A stretch of DNA of 5,332 nt from Ekhidna sp. (GTDB lineage Bacteria; Bacteroidota; Bacteroidia; Cytophagales; Cyclobacteriaceae), in assembly GCA_028821635.1 (NCBI GenBank), contig JAPPDO010000148.1, positions 1 through 5,332 of the forward strand, in the 5' to 3' direction. Both the position numbers and the translations under genes were made by a program. How positions within the stretch are numbered: the stretch's first letter is position 1; every line of letters starts with the position of its first letter. The notes under the pieces were generated by a model. The model was not told the DNA's origin, ran no database searches, and saw nothing but the letters and a program-made list of their open reading frames with translations. Positions 1 to 5,332 of the stretch are shown here, piece after piece.

Positions 1-82
1 TTTGTATTGTGTGTGCAGTATGTCGGTTCCTTTGGCGAGGGACCGGACGGCGCCGGGGGGTGATGTGGGGGGGGCGCGACAG
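1..82. other. GC-rich, G-run-containing patch of unknown origin
   Basis: The first 60 bases are about 62% G+C (37 of 60 counted), in sharp contrast to the AT-rich DNA that follows. The patch holds a run of six G (55-60), a run of eight G (67-74) and the self-complementary octamer cggcgccg (48-55). One plus-strand frame is open from the left edge to a TGA at 61-63 and would give 20 residues with no recognisable motif. Minus-strand frames are also open and rich in proline and arginine, as expected of GC-rich DNA. It could be a copy of a dispersed GC-rich intergenic repeat or the tail of a gene to the left. Neither can be shown from one window. Confidence 0.35.
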
Positions 83-198
83 ATTTATGCACTCCCGCTG
101 CTTTAAACAATGATTTTCGAGTTGTAGAATTGAATATCCGTTTCATAATTTTAGTATTGATGCACAAACATAAAACAATAATTTGAAAGATGCAAGCG

Positions 199-226
199 TT
201 TTTTCGATTTTTTTAACTTTTTTTTT
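199..226. other. Three helically phased T-tracts (predicted bent DNA)
   Basis: T-runs of six (199-204), seven (208-214) and nine (218-226) bases have centres about 9.5 and 11 bp apart, close to one helical turn. Phased A/T-tracts of this kind are known to give intrinsic DNA curvature. The T-rich run could instead be the remnant of a terminator for a gene to the left, but no GC-rich hairpin precedes it. Confidence 0.5.
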
Positions 227-434
227 CTTATTGAGCGGGAAGTTGTTGATTTACACTTCTCTAGGTGTGGTTACCAACTACACTTTGACGTAACCCAAGT
301 TCCATGTAAGAAAGTGCGATTTGTTTTGTAAACAAGATAGACTTTTAGTGTATTATTATTTTAAAGTACAATCTATTAACTAAAAATCTACTTACTATTA
401 TCAATTCCTATAAATGATCAAGATATTCTGTTCT

Positions 435-470
435 ATTGACGGTTGCCGCCAATATTCCTTACCCGTCAAT
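435..470. repeat. Perfect 8-bp inverted repeat with 20-nt loop
   Basis: The arm attgacgg (435-442) is exactly complementary to ccgtcaat (463-470), separated by 20 bases. No T-run follows, so it is not a typical intrinsic terminator. It lies about 160 bp upstream of the sucA start and could be a regulator-binding dyad or an RNA hairpin in a longer transcript. The arm centres are 28 bp apart. Function is unknown. Confidence 0.45.
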
Positions 471-577
471 CAAAAAAGATTGCTAAGCACTAAGAAACGA
501 ATATGGCCTTTGGCAATAGGAATTAAAACTAAGGAGCAAGTTCAGCTAATATGTGCTCGTAAAATCGTTTTAGCAAT

Positions 578-609
578 TTTCAAATTATCAAATATTCATT
601 CTACCTTTG
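578..609 (+). promoter_or_regulatory. Candidate Bacteroidota-type promoter of sucA-sucB
   Basis: The -7 element tacctttg (602-609) is a full match to TAnnTTTG, the Bacteroidota consensus. The -33 element is tttc (578-581), three of four matches to TTTG, and the spacing between them is 20 bp, within the usual 19-21. This is the only perfect TAnnTTTG seen in the 628-base leader. Transcription would begin around 614-617, giving a short 5' leader of roughly 12-15 bases before the sucA ATG. The element match is seen directly; promoter activity is inferred. Confidence 0.5.
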
Positions 610-628
610 TTTAAGAATAAATACAACC

Positions 629-3346
629 ATGAATAGGTATTCTTATATCGCCAATGCTCATAGCAATTATTTGGATGAGCTTTTCAAAACATACCAAGAA
701 AATCCCGAAAATATCAATGAATCCTGGAAAAAGTTTTTTGAAGGGTTTGAGTTCGCTCAGGAGAGGTATGGAGAACCCGGTGCAAATGGACAACAGGCTG
801 CCTCTACCAAAGAAACTTCCGTTCGCAACTTAATCTATAATTACAGATCATGGGCACATCTCATTGCGGACACCAATCCCGTGAGGGAGAGAAGGGCACA
901 TGTCACAAAATTGGAACTCAAGGATTATGGTCTTTCAGAAAAAGACCTAAATACCCCATTTGAGGTAGGAAGTGAAATTGGATTAGGGAAAGTGCCGTTA
1001 CGAAAAATTCAGGAAAAGCTAAAAAAGATTTATTCCCAACATATTGGCTTCGAATACAGTCACGTAAGAGATTCTGAGATCCATGAATGGTTCAAAGAAA
1101 AGGTTGAGAGTGAAGGTGAGAATATCAATCCGTCAAGAGAGGAGAAGAATCGAATCCTTTCTAAGCTAAATGAGGCAGTAGTTTTTGAAAACTTTCTCCA
1201 TACAAAGTTTTTGGGGCAGAAAAGGTTCTCTCTCGAGGGCGGAGAGAATATGATCCCTGCTCTGGATAAAATAATTAGTAAAGCAGCAGAGCTGGATGCT
1301 GAGGAAGTAATCATAGGCATGGCTCATAGAGGAAGATTAAATGTCTTAGCAAATATTATGGGGAAAACCTATGAAGAAATTTTTAGTGAATTTGAAGGAA
1401 ATCAGGAAGTTGACCTAACGGTGGGTGATGGGGATGTGAAGTATCATCTGGGCTACTCATCATTCCTTGACACAAATGCGGGCAAGAAGATGTATGTCAA
1501 ACTGGCCCCAAACCCCTCACATTTGGAAGCCGTAGATCCGGTCGTTCTTGGATACTCAAGAGCTCAAATTGATGATGAGTATCAGGGAGACATGAGCAGA
1601 GCCATTCCGGTTCTCATTCATGGAGATGCGGCCGTCGCCGGTCAGGGGATTGTTTACGAATGCGTGCAGATGTCTTTGCTGGAAGGATATAAAACCGGAG
1701 GTACCATTCATTTTGTAATCAATAACCAAGTAGGTTTTACGACTGACTTTGTCGATGCCAGATCAAGCATTTATTGCACAGATCTTGCAAAAATCATAGA
1801 TGCACCGACCCTACATGTAAATGGTGACGATGCTGAAGCAGTCCATTTTTGTGCTAAGTTGGCAGTTGAGTACAGACAAAAATTCAATAAAGACATCTTC
1901 ATTGACATGCTTTGCTACAGACGTCACGGCCACAATGAAAGCGATGAGCCGAAATTTACTCAACCTAAACTTTATAACATCATTGCAAAACATCCTAACC
2001 CCCGTCAGATATACGTAAGAGAATTAAAAGAAAGAGGTGTGCTTGATGACGCGGAAATCAAAAAATTGGATAACGACTTTAAAAAGCAGCTTCAAAATCA
2101 CCTTGACCATGTAAAACAAAATCCACTGCCGTATAAACCTCAGAAAATTGAGGAAGAATGGGGCCACCTGAGAAGATCAAAAGCTGAGGATTTTGATACG
2201 TCCCCCGATACAGGAATCTCCGAAGAGATGGTGGAAAGCGTTGCAAACGCAATAACCACAGTTCCGGAGGGATTCAAGCCGCTGAGGCAAATTAATAAGC
2301 TGCTTAAAGACCGAAAGACTAACTTCTTTGAAAAGAAAGAACTAAACTGGGCAGATGGAGAACTATTGGCTTACGGATCTCTTTTGGCTGAAGGAAAAAT
2401 TGTAAGAATATCAGGGCAGGATGTGAAAAGAGGGACTTTTTCGCACAGGCACGCACACTTCTTTGATTCAAATTCAAATGAAACCTATTGTGGATTAAAT
2501 CACATACAAGAGCATCAGCAGCCACTCAGGATTTACAATTCCTTGTTGTCTGAATACGGAATTTTAGGATTTGAGTACGGATACGCAATGGCTACCCCCA
2601 ATGCTTTGATCGTTTGGGAAGCACAATTCGGAGATTTTGCCAATGGCGCTCAAATTATGATTGACCAGTTCATCATGAGTGCCGAAAGCAAATGGCAGCG
2701 CATGAACGGACTGGTGCTGCTGCTGCCGCATGGATACGAAGGACAGGGTCCGGAACATTCCAGTGCGAGACTTGAAAGATTTCTTCAAATGTGCGCCGGC
2801 GAGAATGTGGTCATTGCAAATCTTACCACCTCTTCAAACATTTTCCACTTGATGAGAAGGCAAGTATCATGGGAATTTAGAAAGCCTGCCGTTGTATTTT
2901 CGCCCAAATCATTACTTCGTCATCCGGGAGTTATTTCCCCTATCAAAGAGTTCACCTCAGGGAAATTTCAAGAAGTAATCAGCGATAGTTATGTCACCAA
3001 TAAAGAAGTGAAAAAAGTTTTATTTTGTAGCGGGAAAGTATACTTTGACTTACTAGAGGAACAGAAAAAGCAAAGAGCAAAAGATACCGCCATTATACGA
3101 ATAGAGCAGCTATACCCCTGGCCTCAAAAGCAAGTAGAAACGATTCTTAAAAAGTATAAAAATCCTAAACTTCTTTGGGTACAGGAAGAACCACAAAATA
3201 TGGGTGCATGGAGCTACATTGCAACCAGAATTGATTTAGACATTGAACGGGTATCAAGAAAAATCAGTGCCTCCCCCGCCACAGGTTTTGCGAAAACGCA
3301 CAAAATAGAACAAGCCGGGCTGATAAAAAAAGCCTTTGAATCGTAA
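629..3346 (+). CDS. sucA: 2-oxoglutarate dehydrogenase E1 component (thiamine diphosphate-dependent)
   Basis: The product (905 aa; E. coli SucA has 933) is the cytoplasmic TCA-cycle enzyme that decarboxylates 2-oxoglutarate and succinylates the lipoyl arms of E2. Residues about 2-45 form the short E1o N-terminal segment (YIANAHSNYLDELF). The thiamine-binding dehydrogenase domain spans about 195-500. It shows MAHRGRLN (231-238), KYH (271-273), HGDAAVAGQG (331-340) with D333 and N366 as the expected Mg-diphosphate ligands, and RRHGHNESDEP (431-441). The transketolase-like pyrimidine domain starts near 573, with RGTFSHRHA (601-609), E649 in FEYGYA as the expected cofactor-activating glutamate, and PHGYEGQGPEHSSAR (700-714). 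The E1o C-terminal domain includes WVQEEPQNMGAW (850-861). All key motifs are present and the frame is intact. The ATG at 629 fits the family N-terminus. No Shine-Dalgarno is present; A occupies -3, -6, -12 and -13. It is the first gene of an apparent operon with sucB, 35 bp downstream. Confidence 0.97.
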   Translation: MNRYSYIANAHSNYLDELFKTYQENPENINESWKKFFEGFEFAQERYGEPGANGQQAASTKETSVRNLIYNYRSWAHLIADTNPVRERRAHVTKLELKDYGLSEKDLNTPFEVGSEIGLGKVPLRKIQEKLKKIYSQHIGFEYSHVRDSEIHEWFKEKVESEGENINPSREEKNRILSKLNEAVVFENFLHTKFLGQKRFSLEGGENMIPALDKIISKAAELDAEEVIIGMAHRGRLNVLANIMGKTYEEIFSEFEGNQEVDLTVGDGDVKYHLGYSSFLDTNAGKKMYVKLAPNPSHLEAVDPVVLGYSRAQIDDEYQGDMSRAIPVLIHGDAAVAGQGIVYECVQMSLLEGYKTGGTIHFVINNQVGFTTDFVDARSSIYCTDLAKIIDAPTLHVNGDDAEAVHFCAKLAVEYRQKFNKDIFIDMLCYRRHGHNESDEPKFTQPKLYNIIAKHPNPRQIYVRELKERGVLDDAEIKKLDNDFKKQLQNHLDHVKQNPLPYKPQKIEEEWGHLRRSKAEDFDTSPDTGISEEMVESVANAITTVPEGFKPLRQINKLLKDRKTNFFEKKELNWADGELLAYGSLLAEGKIVRISGQDVKRGTFSHRHAHFFDSNSNETYCGLNHIQEHQQPLRIYNSLLSEYGILGFEYGYAMATPNALIVWEAQFGDFANGAQIMIDQFIMSAESKWQRMNGLVLLLPHGYEGQGPEHSSARLERFLQMCAGENVVIANLTTSSNIFHLMRRQVSWEFRKPAVVFSPKSLLRHPGVISPIKEFTSGKFQEVISDSYVTNKEVKKVLFCSGKVYFDLLEEQKKQRAKDTAIIRIEQLYPWPQKQVETILKKYKNPKLLWVQEEPQNMGAWSYIATRIDLDIERVSRKISASPATGFAKTHKIEQAGLIKKAFES

Positions 3347-3381
3347 CTAAAAAAAACACTTAAAATTTAAAGAAAAGAATT
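3347..3381 (+). promoter_or_regulatory. A-rich intercistronic leader of sucB without Shine-Dalgarno
   Basis: This 35-bp gap between sucA and sucB is almost entirely A and T, with no GGAGG-like sequence, no hairpin and no TAnnTTTG promoter, so the two genes are probably cotranscribed. Upstream of the sucB ATG, A occupies -3, -6, -12 and -13, the same positions as in front of sucA. This matches the A-based initiation context described for Flavobacterium johnsoniae. Confidence 0.5.
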
Positions 3382-4899
3382 ATGAGCCTTGAAGTAAAAG
3401 TCCCTATGGTTGGCGAATCCATCACCGAGGTAACCATAGCATCTTGGATGAAGAGCAATAAAGATCAGGTCGCAATGGACGAAGTTATCTGTGAACTTGA
3501 GTCCGATAAAGCTGCCTTTGAAGTGACAGCAGAAGCCGCAGGTATTTTACACATTAAAGCAAAAGAAGGAGATACGCTGGAGATTGGTGCAGTCTTGTGT
3601 GAGATTGAAGAGGGAGAAGGAGTCACAAATTCTTCAGGCGATATCCCCTCCGAGCCGACCGCCCTAGCTGAAGCTAAATCTACCGGTGAGATAATAGAGG
3701 TAAAAGTTCCCGCTGTTGGCGAGTCTATTACAGAGGTGACTATTGCTAACTGGTCAAAAAAAGAAGGAGATTTCGTTGAATTAGATGAGGTAATCGCAGA
3801 GATTGAGTCCGATAAAGCAACTTTCGACCTTACCGCAGAAGCACGAGGCAAACTTCAGATTGTGGCACAGGAAGGAGAGACCTTAGAAATCGGAGCCCTG
3901 ATCTGCAAAATTGAGGTAATAGAAGGTGAAGCTCCGTCAGAGGCATCCTCTAGTCCGGCACCCAGCGAAACAGTCTCCCAACATGAGACGTATGCCGCAG
4001 GGCACGCATCCCCGGCAGCAAGGAAGATATTGGAGGAGAAGGGCATTGCTGCCAAAGAAGTAAGCGGTACCGGAAGAAATGGACGCATCACAAAAGAAAA
4101 TGCAATAAATGCCGAAAAGTTACAGCCCCGGACTACAAAATCTCCTGAAAAACGGACCACTCCCGAGTACTCGGCACCTGAAATGAAGTCAGGAGTTAGC
4201 AGGGAACAAAAGAGAGAGAGGATGTCCTCTTTGAGAAAGACCGTCTCCAGAAGACTGGTTGCTGTCAAAAATGAGACAGCCATGCTCACCACCTTCAATG
4301 AAGTGAACATGAAGCCGATCATGGATTTGAGAAAGAAATACAAAGAACCATTCAAAGAAAAATATCAGGTTGGACTTGGGTTTATGAGTTTTTTCACAAA
4401 AGCCTGCACAGTTGCGCTTCAGGAATGGCCGGCAGTGAACGCTCAGATTGACGGTGAGGAGATCGTCTACAGCGACTACTGTGATGTTTCCATTGCGGTC
4501 TCCACACCAAAAGGGCTGGTCGTTCCGGTAATTAAAAATGCCGAGTCTTTAAGCTTTGAGCAGGTTGAGAAAGAAGTAGTAAGACTCGCCTCAAAAGCAA
4601 GAGATGGGAAGTTGAGTATTGAGGAGATGCAGGGCGGGACTTTCACTATTACGAATGGCGGAGTATTCGGATCAATGATGTCTACACCGATCATTAACGC
4701 ACCTCAATCTGCAATACTAGGAATGCACAATATCGTAGAGAGAGCCGTTGTTGAGAGTGGAGAAATCGTGGCAAGACCAATGATGTACGTTGCGCTCTCT
4801 TATGACCATAGAATCATTGACGGAAGAGAGTCGGTTAGTTTTCTGGTCAGAGTTCGACAGCTTTTGGAAGACCCGGCCCGACTGTTACTTGGCGTTTAG
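3382..4899 (+). CDS. sucB: Dihydrolipoyl succinyltransferase (E2 of 2-oxoglutarate dehydrogenase) with two lipoyl domains
   Basis: The product (505 aa) transfers succinyl groups from E1-charged lipoyl arms to CoA and forms the core of the complex. Domain order: lipoyl domain 1 (about 2-79, predicted lipoylated K43 in ESDKA), linker, lipoyl domain 2 (about 104-181, K145 in ESDKA), Ala/Ser/Pro/Glu-rich linker, E1/E3-binding domain (about 207-243, with [13 protein letters not shown] and [12 protein letters not shown]), a charged linker, and the catalytic domain (about 280-505). The catalytic domain has TFNEVNM (304-310), [20 protein letters not shown] (424-443) and DHRIIDG (475-481), giving catalytic H476 and D480. 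The succinyl-type motifs favour SucB over the pyruvate or branched-chain E2, and the adjacent sucA agrees. E. coli SucB has about 405 residues and one lipoyl domain; the extra 100 here are the second lipoyl domain. The frame is intact. Confidence 0.96.
   Translation: MSLEVKVPMVGESITEVTIASWMKSNKDQVAMDEVICELESDKAAFEVTAEAAGILHIKAKEGDTLEIGAVLCEIEEGEGVTNSSGDIPSEPTALAEAKSTGEIIEVKVPAVGESITEVTIANWSKKEGDFVELDEVIAEIESDKATFDLTAEARGKLQIVAQEGETLEIGALICKIEVIEGEAPSEASSSPAPSETVSQHETYAAGHASPAARKILEEKGIAAKEVSGTGRNGRITKENAINAEKLQPRTTKSPEKRTTPEYSAPEMKSGVSREQKRERMSSLRKTVSRRLVAVKNETAMLTTFNEVNMKPIMDLRKKYKEPFKEKYQVGLGFMSFFTKACTVALQEWPAVNAQIDGEEIVYSDYCDVSIAVSTPKGLVVPVIKNAESLSFEQVEKEVVRLASKARDGKLSIEEMQGGTFTITNGGVFGSMMSTPIINAPQSAILGMHNIVERAVVESGEIVARPMMYVALSYDHRIIDGRESVSFLVRVRQLLEDPARLLLGV
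3391..3924 (+). repeat. Tandem lipoyl-domain duplication inside sucB
   Basis: Residues 4-79 (3391-3618) and 106-181 (3697-3924) align without gaps at a fixed offset of 102 residues (306 bp), with about 51 of 76 positions identical by hand count. Both carry the ESDKA lipoylation site. At DNA level the copies have drifted: among ten consecutive identical residues from GESITEV onward, eight use different codons. The duplication is therefore not recent and has been kept by selection on the protein. Confidence 0.9.
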
Positions 4900-4990
4900 T
4901 GTTAAATCAACCTCTCGTAATTGCTAAAATGCAGTGAATCTGTAATTAAAAAACGACTCACACAAAAAAAATCTTAAACTTCCTTTCCCC
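4900..4990. other. Convergent intergenic region without a clear intrinsic terminator
   Basis: The 91 bp between the stop of sucB and the stop of the minus-strand gene are AT-rich. The only pairing seen is a weak four-base gtga/tcac (4934-4937 with 4958-4961). A run of eight A (4964-4971) reads as a T-run on the minus strand about 20 bases past that gene's stop, but no stable hairpin precedes it. Termination may be Rho-dependent or may use overlapping transcript ends; the sequence does not decide. Confidence 0.5.
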
Positions 4991-5332
4991 CTACTCCCTC
5001 ACAAACTTCAGCAAACGCCCGTCCGGTAACTGTACCAAATACAGGCCGCTTTGCAGGGAAGTGATGTCTGTCCTTGTGTTCGTGGTGCCTTCCAGCAAGG
5101 ACTTGCCGCTCAAACTTAGTAGTTGGAACGTCCCTTCGACGGGAGACCGCACCTCCAGATAGTGGCCCGAAGGGTTAGGGAAGATGACGGCTTCCTCCGC
5201 ATCTTCTACTGCCCCTAAAGGAGTCTCCTCCTCATCGTCATCATCATTATCGTTCACCGTCACGCTCGCCTCACTTGGAGTACCTACGGTGTAGCCGGTG
5301 CCGTCCGCTACGGTCACCGTCACGCTGCCGTT
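4991..5332 (-). CDS. C-terminal part of a Calx-beta-like protein with T9SS type A sorting domain (5' end beyond window)
   Basis: Only the last 113 residues are present; the frame is open to the right edge and ends at a TAG (4991-4993). Residues about 1-30 (SVTVTVADGTGYTVG, then ASVTVNDND) look like the final strands of a Calx-beta-type repeat. A strongly acidic linker (D28-E36) follows. Residues about 48-113 form a type A sorting domain: FPNP (51-54), a hydrophobic YLEV strand, LLSLSGK, TDITSLQSGLYLVQL (88-102) and a basic end, KFVRE. In this family the domain directs export through T9SS, followed by cleavage and surface attachment or release. The full protein is probably long and repetitive, but its function, such as adhesin or enzyme, cannot be told from this end. 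G+C is about 55-65% in stretches counted, well above sucA-sucB. An internal GTG (5321-5323) is not the true start. Confidence 0.9.
   Translation of the reverse strand, partial: NGSVTVTVADGTGYTVGTPSEASVTVNDNDDDDEEETPLGAVEDAEEAVIFPNPSGHYLEVRSPVEGTFQLLSLSGKSLLEGTTNTRTDITSLQSGLYLVQLPDGRLLKFVRE
5225..5251 (-). repeat. Acidic trinucleotide tract encoding an Asp/Glu-rich linker
   Basis: Read on the minus strand, this is a run of GAT/GAC/GAG codons broken once by AAT, encoding DNDDDDEEE. It separates the Calx-beta-like repeat from the sorting domain. Similar trinucleotide runs can change length by slippage in frame. Acidic Calx-beta ends often bind calcium; whether this linker does is inference. Confidence 0.6.
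5254..5326 (-). repeat. 13-bp direct repeat in Calx-beta-like coding sequence
   Basis: The 13-mer tcaccgtcacgct occurs at 5254-5266 and again at 5314-5326, exactly 60 bp apart and in frame. It encodes the recurring SVTV beta-strand on the minus strand. The repeat suggests that more repeat units lie to the right of the window. Confidence 0.7.

Larger units (their letters stand above)
83..577. other. AT-rich non-coding region upstream of sucA
   Basis: No gene is supported in this stretch. The only sizeable open frame (414-614, 66 codons) has no recognisable domain and no family resemblance, and it runs through the sucA promoter candidate. No tRNA-like or rRNA-like sequence was seen. The stretch contains phased T-tracts (199-226), a direct repeat of tacactt (252-258 and 279-285), an 8-bp inverted repeat (435-442 with 463-470) and a 9-bp inverted pair, aattcctat (403-411) with ataggaatt (516-524). 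Including the flanks, the non-coding region spans 628 bases, which is long for a bacterial gap in front of a housekeeping operon. Confidence 0.6.

Noticed and set aside
245..278. Possible hairpin gttg/caac with inner acac/gtgt as a terminator or riboswitch
   Set aside because: The stems are only four base pairs each with large internal loops, and no T-run follows.
279..287. tacactttg as a second -7 promoter element
   Set aside because: It has three rather than two bases between TA and TTTG, and no TTTG-like element lies at the right distance upstream.
414..614. 66-codon open frame upstream of sucA as a small gene
   Set aside because: It has no recognisable domain or family resemblance, an unremarkable start context, and it reads through the best sucA promoter candidate. 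Chance open frames of this size are common.
1060..2788. Several short open frames (60-86 codons) overlapping sucA on both strands
   Set aside because: All sit inside a complete, motif-rich sucA reading frame and show no domain features of their own.
3465..4355. Two long antisense open frames (128 and 166 codons) in the same frame, separated by one stop, opposite sucB
   Set aside because: They lie wholly within the well-supported sucB gene, are not in a family-like composition, and arise from sucB codon bias that depletes stops in this antisense frame.
1..5332. CRISPR array, transposase, tRNA or rRNA gene, toxin-antitoxin or defence system
   Set aside because: No regularly spaced repeats, transposase-like motifs, tRNA-like folds or defence-protein motifs were seen on either strand.

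Overview
The window looks like chromosomal DNA from a member of the Bacteroidota, probably a Cytophagales-type bacterium. Three things point there. A protein at the right edge ends in a type IX secretion (T9SS) sorting domain, which is restricted to that phylum. The two complete genes lack Shine-Dalgarno sequences and have A-rich leaders. The one good promoter match is of the Bacteroidota TTTG/TAnnTTTG type. The genus cannot be fixed from the sequence alone.

Layout. Positions 1-628 hold no convincing gene. There is a GC-rich, G-run-containing patch (1-82), an AT-rich stretch with three helically phased T-tracts (199-226), an 8-bp perfect inverted repeat (435-470) and a candidate promoter just before the first gene (578-609). 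Positions 629-3346 encode the E1 component of 2-oxoglutarate dehydrogenase (sucA). After a 35-bp A-rich gap, 3382-4899 encodes the E2 component, dihydrolipoyl succinyltransferase (sucB), here with two tandem lipoyl domains. A 91-bp gap without a clear hairpin terminator follows. Positions 4991-5332, on the minus strand and convergent with sucB, encode the C-terminal end of a Calx-beta-like surface or secreted protein with a T9SS type A sorting signal; its start lies beyond the right edge.

How the genes work together. SucA decarboxylates 2-oxoglutarate with thiamine diphosphate and passes the succinyl group to the lipoyl arms of SucB. SucB transfers it to CoA, giving succinyl-CoA for the TCA cycle. 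The E3 component (lipoamide dehydrogenase), which reoxidises the lipoyl groups, is not in this window. The convergent T9SS cargo protein is functionally unrelated and differs clearly in base composition.

On the search for a new system: I found none. The most unusual features are the double-lipoyl E2 and the long, structured non-coding region upstream of sucA. Both are modest observations.
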